DNA of 64,000 nt from positions 124,001-188,000 of the forward strand of contig CAWHTU010000018.1 of NCBI GenBank assembly GCA_963832305.1. The letters run 5' to 3'. Shown piece after piece: positions 39,476-48,985 of this stretch (position 1 is its first letter; every line of letters begins with the position of its first letter). Under the pieces are notes generated by a model. That model made no database searches. It saw only the letters and a program-made list of their open reading frames with translations, and had not been told where the DNA came from. A program made the position numbers and the translations under genes. This DNA is from Roseiarcus sp963832305. GTDB taxonomy: Bacteria; Pseudomonadota; Alphaproteobacteria; Rhizobiales; Beijerinckiaceae.

Positions 39476-41104
39476 ATGATCCGAACCGTCGCGACCAAGC
39501 CGTTCCCCGACCAGAGGCCTGGAACATCAGGATTGCGCAAGCAGGTTCCGGTGTTTCAGCAGCCGGGCTATCTGGAAAACTTCATCCAGTCCATTTTCGA
39601 TTCCCTCGAGGGCTTTCAAGGCCAGACGCTGGTGCTCGGCGGCGACGGACGCTTCTACAACCGCGAGGCGATCCAGATCGTGGTCAAGATCGCCGCCGCC
39701 AATGCCTTGGGGCGCATCGTCGTCGGCCAAGGCGGGATTCTCTCGACGCCGGCTGTCTCGGCGCTGATCCGGGCGCGTCACACCTTCGGCGGCATCATCC
39801 TGTCGGCGAGCCACAATCCCGGCGGCCCGCAAGGCGACTTCGGGGTGAAGTACAATATCGGGGCCGGCGGGCCGGCGCCGGAGAACGTGACCGAGGCCAT
39901 CTTCGCCAAGAGCAAGGCGATCTCGGCCTACAAGATTTCCGACGCGCCGGACATCGACATCGACCGCTTGGGCACGGTCAAGGTCGAGGGCATGGAGATC
40001 GAGGTCGTCAACCCGGTGACGCAATATCTCGAGCTGATGAAGACCCTGTTCGATTTCGATGCGATCCGCGCCCTGTTCGCCTCCGGGTTCCGGATGCGCT
40101 TCGACGGCTTGCACGCAGTGACCGGGCCCTATGCTCACGCGATCTTCGAGGGCGACCTCAAGTCGGGCGCGGGCACCGTCGTCAACGGCACGCCGCTGCC
40201 CGATTTCGGCGGCCATCATCCCGATCCCAATCCGGTCTACGCCAAGGACCTCTACGACTTCATGATGTCGCCGGGCGCGCCCGACCTCGGCGCCGCCTCC
40301 GACGGCGACGGCGACCGCAACATGATCGTCGGACGCAACATGTATGTCACGCCGTCCGATTCGCTCGCGATCCTCGCCGCCAACGCGACGCTTGCGCCGG
40401 GCTATGCCAAGGGGCTCGCCGGCGTCGCGCGCTCGATGCCGACCAGCGCCGCGTCCGATCGGGTCGCGGCGAAGATCGGCGTCCGCTCCTACGAGACGCC
40501 TACGGGGTGGAAGTTCTTCGGCAACCTGCTCGACGCTGGCCTGGCGACGCTCTGCGGCGAGGAAAGTTTCGGCACCGGCTCCAACCATATCCGCGAGAAG
40601 GACGGGGTCTGGGCGGTTCTGTTCTGGCTCAACATCCTCGCCAAGCGCCGGATCTCAGTCGCTGACCTCGTGAACGAGCACTGGCGGACGTACGGGCGGA
40701 ACTATTACACCCGCCACGATTACGAGGAGATCGACCTCGGTGCGGCGAACGGGCTCATGGACGCGTTGCGCGCGGCGACCAAGAACCTGCCCGGCAAGAG
40801 CTTCGGGGCGCATAGAGTGGAGGCCGCCGACGACTTCGCCTATCACGACCCGGTCGACCATTCCGAGGCGGACCACCAGGGGGTGCGGATCATGTTCGAG
40901 GGCGGCTCGCGCATCGTCTACCGCCTGTCGGGCACCGGCACTGTCGGGGCGACCCTGCGCGTCTATATCGAGCGCTACGAGCCGCCGTCGGGTAAGCTTG
41001 GTGAGGAGACCCAGGCCGCGCTCGCCGATCTCATCGCGCTTTCGCGCAGCCTGGCGGAGATCGAGAAGCGGACGGGGCGGAAGGCGCCGAGTGTGGTGAC
41101 GTAA
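39476..41104 (+). CDS. pgm: Alpha-D-glucose phosphomutase
   Basis: Interconverts glucose-1-phosphate and glucose-6-phosphate, linking glycogen, trehalose and nucleotide-sugar synthesis with central metabolism. At 542 residues it belongs to the long, eukaryote-like Pgm family. Motifs: substrate GTSGLRKQV at the N-terminus, active serine IILSASHNPGG, metal loop SDGDGDRNMI, sugar loop GEESFGTGSNH, and phosphate loop RLSGTGTVGATLR. It starts 190 bp from glmM in the divergent direction. Confidence 0.96.
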   Translation: MIRTVATKPFPDQRPGTSGLRKQVPVFQQPGYLENFIQSIFDSLEGFQGQTLVLGGDGRFYNREAIQIVVKIAAANALGRIVVGQGGILSTPAVSALIRARHTFGGIILSASHNPGGPQGDFGVKYNIGAGGPAPENVTEAIFAKSKAISAYKISDAPDIDIDRLGTVKVEGMEIEVVNPVTQYLELMKTLFDFDAIRALFASGFRMRFDGLHAVTGPYAHAIFEGDLKSGAGTVVNGTPLPDFGGHHPDPNPVYAKDLYDFMMSPGAPDLGAASDGDGDRNMIVGRNMYVTPSDSLAILAANATLAPGYAKGLAGVARSMPTSAASDRVAAKIGVRSYETPTGWKFFGNLLDAGLATLCGEESFGTGSNHIREKDGVWAVLFWLNILAKRRISVADLVNEHWRTYGRNYYTRHDYEEIDLGAANGLMDALRAATKNLPGKSFGAHRVEAADDFAYHDPVDHSEADHQGVRIMFEGGSRIVYRLSGTGTVGATLRVYIERYEPPSGKLGEETQAALADLIALSRSLAEIEKRTGRKAPSVVT

Positions 41105-41123
41105 GGACAAGAGCTGGGCGTCA

Positions 41124-41144
41124 AGACGAAGGCTGACTTCGTCT
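41124..41144. terminator. Bidirectional hairpin between pgm and the hypothetical protein
   Basis: AGACGAAG-GCTGA-CTTCGTCT is a perfect 8-bp stem in the short convergent gap, overlapping the stop of the minus-strand gene. There is no strong T-run. Confidence 0.4.
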
Positions 41145-41589
41145 AAAGCATTGCGAACTTGCGAAGCTCCTCGCGCGCCGCCTCGCTGAAGTCCCTGAGC
41201 GGATCGACGCCGCCGCCGGTCTTCAGAATGTCTCGAATGTCGGCCAATGTCCGATTGGGCGCGAAATAGGTCTCGATGATCGAGCGCATGACGTTGTCCG
41301 CGCACACGACCGATTGGGGCATGTTGAGCACGCGCATCCGGCTGACCATGGCGTAGAGATCGACGATCTCCGGCATCTTCGGCTCGCTGTTGATTATCGC
41401 GTCGCCATAGGTCTTTGACGCGGCGATGACGAAATCCCTCACCAGATCCTCGCGACGGGCGAGGTCGTGCGCGACCATGCCCGCCCGGGCTTGGGAACGT
41501 TGGCTGAGCCAGGTCGTGAGGGCGGTGGTAAGGCCGCCGATCACCGAACCGGCCAGCGCCGAAATCGCCGATATGTAGGCCGCGTCCAT
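41143..41589 (-). CDS. Hypothetical protein with N-terminal membrane segment
   Basis: A 148-residue protein. An N-terminal hydrophobic helix (ISALAGSVIGGLTTALTTWL, about residues 7-26) is followed by a helical cytosolic domain (QARAGMVAHDLARREDLVRD and on). Single-helix proteins of this kind are common and unnamed in Rhizobiales. It sits 46 bp after the VG-rich hypothetical gene on the same strand, so they may be cotranscribed. Confidence 0.6.
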   Translation of the reverse strand: MDAAYISAISALAGSVIGGLTTALTTWLSQRSQARAGMVAHDLARREDLVRDFVIAASKTYGDAIINSEPKMPEIVDLYAMVSRMRVLNMPQSVVCADNVMRSIIETYFAPNRTLADIRDILKTGGGVDPLRDFSEAAREELRKFAML

Positions 41590-41635
41590 GGATCCGCCCT
41601 CTGGACGGGTCCCGCCCGCCGGCGGAACCGAGATC

Positions 41636-42388
41636 TCAAATAGGCGAGCCGCTTGGAAGGAAGCTCGACTGCATTTGGACCTCCTGCCACATTGGCGCGC
41701 CGCCTGAAAGCTTGGTGCAGATAAACAGCCTTGCGGGAAGGTCGCCGCGCAGGGCGAGGAACAGATCGCCCAGGCGTCCGTCCGCGGGTAGCGTATCCGA
41801 CTGACTTGGTATGAGCTGCATTTGCGCGAATGGAGTGACGCTCACCTCGTGAACGCCGGTCGCGCCCGGGATGTGCGCGTCTTGCAGTTCCCCGGCGCTG
41901 AAAACGCCGCCGATTGTGCGCGGACGCCTTTCGTCCGCGGGCGATGGCCTGCCGAGGCCCGGGCCTCCGTGCCCTCGGACGCCAACGCCGCCAACCGCCT
42001 GGCCGAACACGCCGACTCGCGGCGCCAGCACTTCCAGCGGGTCGCCCTCCAACTCGTCGTTCTCCACGACCCGCCCGACAACCCCAAGGCCTGTCTGAGA
42101 GATGCCGTACACGCCCACTCCGACGGGGCAAAAGCCGACCGCGCCGATACCATAGGATTGACAACTGTCGCTGATGCAGAAAACGCCGACCGCGCCGTGA
42201 TTGGGCTCCCTGTTGCGTCCGACGAGCGCCGCGTTGTCCGCAGCGACGACGCTGATCGCAGTAGTGTCGTTCGGATCGGCCAGATTTTCTTGTCCCAGTT
42301 CCACGTCATCGCCCGTGTCCGTTCCGCCGAATCCGTGCAAGTGCAACCAATCATTAAATCCGAATGGGTTTGTTGGGTCGAAGGCCAT
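41636..42388 (-). CDS. Glycine/valine-rich repeat protein, function unknown
   Basis: A 250-residue protein without signal peptide. Its middle (about residues 68-140) contains repeated short G-V-x-G units (GAVGVFCI, GIGAVGFCPVGVGVYGI, GLGVVGRV, RVGVFGQAVGGVGVRG), the pattern of beta-helical or fibre-like proteins. The C-terminal part has RLGDLFLALRGDLPARLFICT, seen in tail-fibre or surface-repeat proteins in my recollection. No phage gene is nearby. The function is unknown. Confidence 0.6.
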   Translation of the reverse strand: MAFDPTNPFGFNDWLHLHGFGGTDTGDDVELGQENLADPNDTTAISVVAADNAALVGRNREPNHGAVGVFCISDSCQSYGIGAVGFCPVGVGVYGISQTGLGVVGRVVENDELEGDPLEVLAPRVGVFGQAVGGVGVRGHGGPGLGRPSPADERRPRTIGGVFSAGELQDAHIPGATGVHEVSVTPFAQMQLIPSQSDTLPADGRLGDLFLALRGDLPARLFICTKLSGGAPMWQEVQMQSSFLPSGSPI

Positions 42389-42475
42389 GATTGGCTCCTC
42401 GTCGCGCTTGAACAGGCGTAACAGCCGAGAGGCTGCTGCCCGCGACTATATCTCGAAGACCGCGACCGCCGACCC

Positions 42476-43654
42476 CTACCTCTTCAGCGCCGCGAGCACC
42501 TTGACCGAAGCCCGGCCGTTGACCTCGAGCCCGTTCTTCTGCTGGAAATCGGCGATCGCCGCGCGGCTCTTGGTTCCGATGTCGCCGTCCGGCGGGCCGC
42601 CGACGTCATAGCCCCGCTGCGCGAGCAGCACCTGCACTTCCTTCCGCCCTTCGCGCGGGAGCAGCGGGTCGTCGGTCGGCCAGGGGGCGACGACGCCCGG
42701 GCCGCCGGCCAGGCGGTCGGCCATCACGCAGGCGGCGAGGGCGTAGGCTTCCGAAGGGTTGTACGAATAGACGGCGTCGAAGTTGCGCGTGACCAGAAAG
42801 GCCGGGCCCTCCGTCCCCGCCGGCAGGATGAGCGCGGCGTCGCCTGCGCCCGGCGGGCGTCCGTCGATCCGGGTCAAGCCTTTCGCCGCCCAGAAGGACA
42901 TGGATTGCCTGGCCTTGCGTCCCGACGGGCCGGAATAGCCCGGCGGCAGCTTCACTTCGAAGCCCCAGGGGAGGCCAGTTCGCCAGCCCGACTTGTGAAG
43001 GTAATTGGCGGTGGAAGCGAGCGCGTCGGGCGCCGAATCGACGATGTCGCGCCGCCCGTCGCCCTCGAAATCGACCGCGAGCCGGAGAAAGGTCGAGGGC
43101 ATGAACTGGGTCTGCCCGAACGCGCCGGCCCATGATCCGTTGAGCTTCTCCGCCGGCACGTCCCCGCGGTCGATGATCTTCAACGTCGCCGCGAGTTCGG
43201 AGCGGAAATAGTTCGCCCGCGCGCCGTAGCAGGCAAGCGTCGTCAGCGACTGCACGAGCGGGCGCTTGCCCATCTCCGTGCCAAAATTCGACTCGACGCC
43301 CCAGATCGCCGCCAGCATATAACGGCTGACGCCATAGGTCTCCTCGGCGCGGGCGAGTGCGCGACCTTCCCTCGCCATCGCCGCCTTGCCGGTGGCGACC
43401 CGTTCGTCGTCGACGAGACCGTCGACATAGTCCCAGATCGGCGTCTTGAACTCCGGCTGCCTATTCTGGAAATCGAGCACCTTCATATCCGGCTGAAGCC
43501 CGTTGAAGACCGCATCGAGCGTCCTCGCGGAAATCCCTCCGCGCGCGGCTTCGGCCCTCAAGGACGCGACGCATTCGGAAAAGTCGGCCCTTGCCGGCGC
43601 GGCCGCGACCGTGGCGGCGGAAGCTGCGAGGCAGGAAAGGACGAGGCGTCTCAT
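42476..43654 (-). CDS. Lytic murein transglycosylase (MltB-like) with peptidoglycan-binding domain
   Basis: A 392-residue periplasmic enzyme that cleaves peptidoglycan glycan strands to 1,6-anhydro products. It has a Sec signal (about residues 1-23), an SLT-type catalytic domain with the catalytic Glu in AAIWGVESNFGTEMGKRP, AGAFGQTQFMPSTFL as the substrate groove, and a C-terminal PG_binding_1 domain (QVLLAQRGYDVGGPPDGDIG). No lipobox is present, so it is likely soluble in the periplasm. It lies 81 bp from the divergent site-2 protease gene. Confidence 0.93.
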   Translation of the reverse strand: MRRLVLSCLAASAATVAAAPARADFSECVASLRAEAARGGISARTLDAVFNGLQPDMKVLDFQNRQPEFKTPIWDYVDGLVDDERVATGKAAMAREGRALARAEETYGVSRYMLAAIWGVESNFGTEMGKRPLVQSLTTLACYGARANYFRSELAATLKIIDRGDVPAEKLNGSWAGAFGQTQFMPSTFLRLAVDFEGDGRRDIVDSAPDALASTANYLHKSGWRTGLPWGFEVKLPPGYSGPSGRKARQSMSFWAAKGLTRIDGRPPGAGDAALILPAGTEGPAFLVTRNFDAVYSYNPSEAYALAACVMADRLAGGPGVVAPWPTDDPLLPREGRKEVQVLLAQRGYDVGGPPDGDIGTKSRAAIADFQQKNGLEVNGRASVKVLAALKR

Positions 43655-43735
43655 GCTCCGATCATCCTCGATTCGCCTTTTGCCGTCGAGACGGCGCGAT
43701 TGGGGTTACAATGGCGCGTCGCAGGAGGCGTGACG

Positions 43736-44833
43736 ATGCGTTGGTCGATCGGCATAGGCAGCTTCGCCGGAACCGCGGTCAAGATTTATATCACCTTCAT
43801 CCTGTTCCTCGCCTGGATCGCTTTCAGCGCCTGGTCGAGGGGAGGCCCGGCGGCCGCGCTCGACAGCACATTGTTCATCGTGCTCCTGTTCGCCTGCGTC
43901 GTGCTGCACGAATTCGGCCACATTGCCGCCGCTCGCCGCTACGGCATCGCAACGCCGACCGTGACGCTGTTGCCGATTGGCGGCGTCGCCAGCCTCCAGC
44001 GGCTGCCGAGCGACCCGAAGCAGGAGCTGGTCGTCGCGCTCGCCGGGCCTGCCGTCAATCTCGTGATCGGCCTCGTGCTGATCGCGGTCGTCGGCTCGGT
44101 CCGCCCGGATCAACTGGCGCAGATCGACAATCCGAATCTGTCGCTCATCGGGCGCCTCGCGATCGCCAACATCTTCCTCGCGGTCTTCAATCTGATCCCC
44201 GCGTTCCCGATGGATGGCGGGCGTGTCCTGCATGCGCTCGTGGCGATGCGGGTCGGCGGCCCGCGGGCGACCGAGATCGCGGCCAGGATCGGCCAGGCGC
44301 TCGCTTTCGGCCTCGGGTTTCTCGGCCTGTTCGGCAATCCGCTGCTCGTGTTCATCGCCATCTTCATCTACATCGCCGCCGCCGCCGAAGCGCAGATGAG
44401 CGCTGCGCATGAGGCGCTGAGAGGAGTGAGCGTCGGCGAGGCGATGGAGACCCGCTTTACCCCGGTTTCCATCGACGCCAGTCTGAGCCAGGCGGTCGAC
44501 GCGCTTCTGGCGACGGCGCAGCACGAATTTCCGGTCATCGACGCATTCGGCAAGCCGGCCGGTCTTCTGACCCGGGAGGACATCCTTGGCGCGGTGCGTG
44601 AGCACGGCGGCGACGAGCCGGCGAGCGCGTTCATGCGCTCCGGCGTCGACAGCGTCCGCCCGGCGACGCCGGTCGAAAGCGTATTCGAGCGCCTCCAGGG
44701 CCCGGGCGCGGCGGCGCTCTACGTCACTGACGCCGACGGCAGGATCGTCGGCCTCCTGACCCGTCAGGCGCTGGGCGAGGTCATGATGATCCGCGCCGCG
44801 CGGCCCGACTGGCGGTTCGAGCGCAAGGCCTGA
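43736..44833 (+). CDS. Site-2 protease family protein (M50) with CBS pair
   Basis: An intramembrane zinc metalloprotease of 365 residues. The HExxH motif is VVLHEFGHIAAAR (about residues 59-71), and the third ligand lies in PAFPMDGGRVLHAL. Six hydrophobic segments precede a cytoplasmic pair of CBS domains (VGEAMETRFTPVSIDASLS and SVRPATPVESVF), which bind adenine nucleotides and may gate activity, as in the SpoIVFB-like group. The substrate is unknown. A GGAGG site lies nine bases before the ATG. Confidence 0.92.
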   Translation: MRWSIGIGSFAGTAVKIYITFILFLAWIAFSAWSRGGPAAALDSTLFIVLLFACVVLHEFGHIAAARRYGIATPTVTLLPIGGVASLQRLPSDPKQELVVALAGPAVNLVIGLVLIAVVGSVRPDQLAQIDNPNLSLIGRLAIANIFLAVFNLIPAFPMDGGRVLHALVAMRVGGPRATEIAARIGQALAFGLGFLGLFGNPLLVFIAIFIYIAAAAEAQMSAAHEALRGVSVGEAMETRFTPVSIDASLSQAVDALLATAQHEFPVIDAFGKPAGLLTREDILGAVREHGGDEPASAFMRSGVDSVRPATPVESVFERLQGPGAAALYVTDADGRIVGLLTRQALGEVMMIRAARPDWRFERKA

Positions 44834-44901
44834 GGCGCGAGTTGACAGCGCGACGTCCGCATCGAATATGGCGCGCGGCGGGGGCTTCGACCGCATGGAC
44901 C

Positions 44902-45328
44902 ATGAACAGAATCGCACCTCATTTGCTTGGCGCTTGCCGCATTCGGAGCAGCGCTCGTCGCGGCTGAGCCCGCGAGCGCGGATTTGCGCATGTGCAACAA
45001 CACCGGCAGCCGGGTCAGCGTCGCGCTCGCCTATACCGACGGCCAGGGCTGGGTCAGCGAAGGCTGGTGGAACCTCAAGTCGCTCGATTGCGCGACGCTA
45101 TTGCGCGGGGCGCTCGCGGCTCAATATTACTACCTCTACGCGATGGACGAGCGGGGCGGCGAATGGAAGGGCAAGGCCTTCATGTGCACGTCCGACCGCG
45201 AGTTCAAGATCGAGGGCCGGCAGGATTGCTTCGTCCGCGGCTTCGACCGCACCGGCTTCTTCGAAGTCGACACCGGCAAGGACGCCAAGAGCTGGACGGT
45301 GCAATTGACCGACCAGGCGAACCCTTAA
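44902..45328 (+). CDS. DUF1036 secreted protein (one frameshift)
   Basis: A small periplasmic protein of unknown role. The mature part ADLRMCNNTGSRVSVALAY is the hallmark of DUF1036, with further cysteines in SLDCATLL, MCTSDRE and RQDCFVRGFD. The signal peptide begins MNRIAPHLL (ATG at 44902) in one frame and continues ALAAFGAALVAAEPASA in another; one extra G near 44929 explains the break and gives 141 residues. It lies 68 bp after the protease gene, same strand. Confidence 0.8.
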
Positions 45329-45474
45329 GTCCTTTCGAGCGACGAATCGCGGACCGGTGACTTGCGTCAGCCGTGCGGTCATGCTCACAGGAGCGCGTTG
45401 GCGCCGCGTCTTTAGGTCAGCGTCGCGATCGATGAGGCGGCGCCGAACGCCGCAAGTCCGTGGGAGGAACGCCA

Positions 45475-46899
45475 TTGCAGGCCCGCCGCCGTCGCCGCGT
45501 CAAGATCATCGCCACCCTCGGTCCAGCCTCGACCGATCGCGAGACCATCGCCGCCCTGTTCGCCGCGGGCGCCGATGTTTTCCGCATCAACATGAGTCAC
45601 GCCTCCCACGACGCGATGCGCGAGCGGGTGGCGACGATCCGCTCGCTCGAGGAAGAGATGAACCGCCCGATCGGCATCCTCGTCGACTTGCAAGGCCCGA
45701 AGCTCCGGCTCGGCGCCTTCGCCGGCGGCCGCGCGGACCTCGGCAAGGGCGATCGCTTTGTCCTCGACGGCGACGCGGCGCCGGGGGGACCCTCGCGCGT
45801 CTATCTGCCCCATCCCGAGATCCTGAGCTCGCTCGCGCCCGGCCATCGCATTCTCATCGACGACGGCAAGGTTCTGCTGCGCGTCGTCGACGCCGCGCCT
45901 GGACACGCGTCGACGGTTGTCGAAGTGGCGGGGCGGGTCTCGGACAAGAAGGGCGTGAGCCTTCCCGACACCACGATCCCGACCTCGGCCATGACCGACA
46001 AGGATCGCGCCGACCTCGCCGCAGCGCTCGAGGAGGACATCGACTGGATCGCGCTGTCGTTCGTGCAGCGGCCGGAGGACATCGTCGAGGTCAAGGCAAT
46101 CGCCAAGGGCCGGGCGCTGGTGATGGCCAAGATCGAGAAGCCGCAGGCGGTCCAGCGCATCGACGAGATCATGGCGGTCGCCGACGCGGTGATGGTCGCG
46201 CGCGGCGACCTCGGGGTCGAAATGCCGCTCGAGCGCGTGCCGGGCATCCAGAAGACGCTGACCCGGCTCGCGCGGCGCGCCGGCAAGCCGGTGGTGGTGG
46301 CGACGCAGATGCTCGAATCGATGATCACCGCCCCGGTGCCCACCCGCGCCGAGGTCTCGGACGTCGCGACCGCGGTGTTCGAGGGCGCCGACGCCGTCAT
46401 GCTCTCGGCCGAGAGCGCCTCGGGCCAGTACCCGCGCGAGGCGGTGGCGACCATGAACCGGATTGCGGAGGCGGTCGAATTGGAGGGGATCTATCCGTCG
46501 ATCATCGAGGCGCAGCGGGCGCCGCCCGAGGCAACGGGCGCCGACGCGATCGCCGAGGCGACGCGCGACGTCGCCGAAACGCTCGGTCTGCGGGTGATCT
46601 GCGCCTGGACCAGTTCAGGCTCGACCGGCATGCGGATCGCCCGCCAGCGGCCGCGCTCGGCCATCCTCGCGCTCACCCCGATCGAGGGGGTGGCGCGGCG
46701 TCTGGCGGTCGTCTGGGGGGTGCATCCGATCGTCACCGATGACGCGCGCGACGAGCGCGACATGGCCGAACGCGCCTGCCGCCACGCCTATATCGAGGGC
46801 TTCGCGGGCGAGGGCGAGCGCATCATCGTCGTCGCCGGCGTGCCGTTCGGCACCCCGGGCGCGACCAACAATCTCAGGATCGCGACTGTAGGGGCTTGA
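45475..46899 (+). CDS. pyk: Pyruvate kinase
   Basis: Transfers phosphate from phosphoenolpyruvate to ADP, the last glycolytic step. 474 residues. Motifs: KIIATLGPASTD, FRINMSHASHD, ILVDLQGPKLRLG, AKIEKPQAVQRIDEI with the catalytic Lys, ARGDLGVEMP and VVATQMLESMI. The start is taken as TTG at 45475 because GGAGGAA lies just upstream; a GTG five codons earlier would put the ribosome site inside the gene. A single kinase with no neighbouring glycolytic genes. Convergent with the MATE gene. Confidence 0.96.
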   Translation: MQARRRRRVKIIATLGPASTDRETIAALFAAGADVFRINMSHASHDAMRERVATIRSLEEEMNRPIGILVDLQGPKLRLGAFAGGRADLGKGDRFVLDGDAAPGGPSRVYLPHPEILSSLAPGHRILIDDGKVLLRVVDAAPGHASTVVEVAGRVSDKKGVSLPDTTIPTSAMTDKDRADLAAALEEDIDWIALSFVQRPEDIVEVKAIAKGRALVMAKIEKPQAVQRIDEIMAVADAVMVARGDLGVEMPLERVPGIQKTLTRLARRAGKPVVVATQMLESMITAPVPTRAEVSDVATAVFEGADAVMLSAESASGQYPREAVATMNRIAEAVELEGIYPSIIEAQRAPPEATGADAIAEATRDVAETLGLRVICAWTSSGSTGMRIARQRPRSAILALTPIEGVARRLAVVWGVHPIVTDDARDERDMAERACRHAYIEGFAGEGERIIVVAGVPFGTPGATNNLRIATVGA

Positions 46900-46913
46900 G
46901 CGCCCAAGGCGGC

Positions 46914-48332
46914 TTATTTTGCTGTCGCCGCGCCTTTCCTGAACCACACCCCCGACCAGATCGCGATTCCGACGATCGCGCCGTATATCGCGAGCGCCGC
47001 GCCCAGCATGACGAAGACCAGGCTCAACGACCCGGTCGTTTTCAGCGCGAGCCAGCCGCCCCCGACCGCGACGACCAACCGCACGAAGCCTGCAAACAGC
47101 GGCCACAGGAGCTTGCCCGCGCCCTGCGAGGCGAAATAGAGCGCGAGCCCAAGGCCGAAGAACCCATACATCGGGCCGACGAAGCGCAGATAGTCCTTGC
47201 CTGTCGCCACCATTGTCGGATCGTCGCCGAAGAGATTGAGCCATGCGGACGGCCAGATCGCCGCGGCAAGCCCGATCGCCTCGGTCGCGGCGAATGCGAG
47301 CGCCCCGCCTACCATGGCGATGCGGAGCGCTCGCCGGTTCTGCCCGGCGCCGATATTGGCGCCGACCATTGCGACGAGGGGCGCGCCGATTCCGAACACC
47401 AGCGGGATCAGCAGATATTCGAGCCGCGATCCGGTGCCGTAGCCGGCGACCGCCTGTGGGCCGGCCGCTGTGCCGACGAGGCCGGTGGTCAGCGCCACGG
47501 TGAGCGTCGTCTGCAGCGTGCTGAGCGTGCCGACGCCGCCGACGCGAAGAATGTCGGCGAAGAACGCGGGCCTGAGACGGGCGGCGCTGAAGCGCACGAT
47601 CGCGCTGCCGCTCAGGATATACCAGGCGAGAATCGCCGCCATCAGGGCCGTCGTCATGACGACCGCGACGCCCCCGCCGGCGATGCCCATCGCCGGGATC
47701 GGGCCGAAACCGAAAATGAACAACGGCGAGAGCGGGATCAGCAAGCCGACGCCGACGCAGATCACCATCGAGGGGAACAGCATGTTGCCCGTCCCGCGGA
47801 CGACGCTGGCGAGCCCGTTCATCAGCCAGACCAGGATGTTGCCGGCGAACACGACGTTCGAATAGGCCATCGCCGCCTCGAGCGAACCGCCGCGCCCGCC
47901 CATCGCGGCGTAAAGCTCGCGTCCGAAGGCGAGGAACAGCGCCGAGGTCAGGAGCCCGAGCCCGAGGTTGATGATGAGCGCGTGGGCGACGAGCGCGTCG
48001 GCGTCCGCCCGCCGCCCGGCCCCGAGCGCGCGAGCGACCGCCGAAGAAATGCCGCCGCCAACCGCGCCCGCCGACAGCATCGCCATCATCATGAAGCCGG
48101 GAAAGACGAGCGCCATTCCGGTCAGCGCGTCGGTTCCGAGATGCGAGACCCACCAGGTCTCGATCAGGCCTGTCGACGCTTGCGCCAGCATCACCAGCAC
48201 GTTCGGCCAGGCGAGCATGAGTAGGGTCGGCGCGATCGGGCCGGTCAGCAGCATTAGCGTGCGCGCGTTCATTGGCGCGGGCGCAGGGGTCTCGGCCTGC
48301 AGGCGAGCGACATTCAGGACGGACGCGTTCAT
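46914..48332 (-). CDS. MATE-family efflux transporter
   Basis: A 472-residue inner-membrane multidrug/toxin exporter with about 12 hydrophobic segments in two similar halves (first near LTGPIAPTLLMLAWPNVLVM, second half starting FFADILRVGGVGTLSTLQTT). It exchanges Na+ or H+ for organic cations. Gene order with the HxlR regulator 27 bp upstream on the same strand suggests an operon induced by the exported compound or by electrophiles (inference). Confidence 0.93.
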   Translation of the reverse strand: MNASVLNVARLQAETPAPAPMNARTLMLLTGPIAPTLLMLAWPNVLVMLAQASTGLIETWWVSHLGTDALTGMALVFPGFMMMAMLSAGAVGGGISSAVARALGAGRRADADALVAHALIINLGLGLLTSALFLAFGRELYAAMGGRGGSLEAAMAYSNVVFAGNILVWLMNGLASVVRGTGNMLFPSMVICVGVGLLIPLSPLFIFGFGPIPAMGIAGGGVAVVMTTALMAAILAWYILSGSAIVRFSAARLRPAFFADILRVGGVGTLSTLQTTLTVALTTGLVGTAAGPQAVAGYGTGSRLEYLLIPLVFGIGAPLVAMVGANIGAGQNRRALRIAMVGGALAFAATEAIGLAAAIWPSAWLNLFGDDPTMVATGKDYLRFVGPMYGFFGLGLALYFASQGAGKLLWPLFAGFVRLVVAVGGGWLALKTTGSLSLVFVMLGAALAIYGAIVGIAIWSGVWFRKGAATAK

Positions 48333-48359
48333 GAGCGCTGCCTTTCTGTGGAAATCAGT

Positions 48360-48866
48360 TCAGACCGCGCCTCGGGCGAGCCGGGCGGCGCGCGCCGCCA
48401 TTCGCGCCTTGGTGGCGTCGTTCGCCGCCGGACCGGCGACGAGATCGAACTCGGGAGAGACGAGCGGCCGGCCGGTCAGGCGATCGATCAGGACGGGGTC
48501 GGCCGGCGCGCCGGAGCCGGAGTCGACGATCGTCACGCTCTCCCCTTCCGGAGCGAAGTGGCGATTGCCGAAGGCGAGAAGCGCGATGAGGACCGGGCGG
48601 AAATCGCGTCCGCGCTCGGTGAGGAGGTATTCGTGCCGAGGCGGGCGCTCGCTATAGCGCCGCCGGGTCAGAAATCCCGCCTCGACCAGCGCGTTCAGCC
48701 TCCGGGTCAGCATGTTGGGGGCGATCGCGAGGCTCCTCTGGAATTCCTCGAATCGGGTCATGCCCCCGAGCGCGTCGCGCAGGATCAGGATGCTCCACCA
48801 CTCCCCGACCCGATCGAGGCTCCGGGCGATCGGGCAGTCCATGGCGTCGAAGCGGGTTCGTTGCAT
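48360..48866 (-). CDS. HxlR-family transcriptional regulator
   Basis: A 168-residue winged-helix regulator. CPIARSLDRVGEWWSILILRDAL and TRFEEFQRSLAIAPNMLTRRLNAL with the wing RRYSERPPRHEYLLTERGRD define the HxlR/DUF24 fold; the cysteine near the N-terminus is the residue used by electrophile- and redox-sensing members. The ATG at 48866 has an AAGGG site; a GTG five codons upstream is possible. It heads the operon with the MATE exporter and is divergent from the duplicated protein gene. Confidence 0.92.
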   Translation of the reverse strand: MQRTRFDAMDCPIARSLDRVGEWWSILILRDALGGMTRFEEFQRSLAIAPNMLTRRLNALVEAGFLTRRRYSERPPRHEYLLTERGRDFRPVLIALLAFGNRHFAPEGESVTIVDSGSGAPADPVLIDRLTGRPLVSPEFDLVAGPAANDATKARMAARAARLARGAV

Positions 48867-48985
48867 GGCGCCCTTGTACACGAGTAACTTTCATTATGCA
48901 AGTGACTATTGCGCGCTCGAACGGCGCTCGCCTCGACGGTCCGCCTCCGGTATGGTCCGCCCGCAGCAGAAGGAGCCGCGACGAA

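Noticed and set aside
46615..48153. Minus-strand frame of 512 codons
   Set aside because: It overlaps the MATE gene in another frame and runs into pyk antisense; the composition is Arg/Gly-rich with no recognisable motif.
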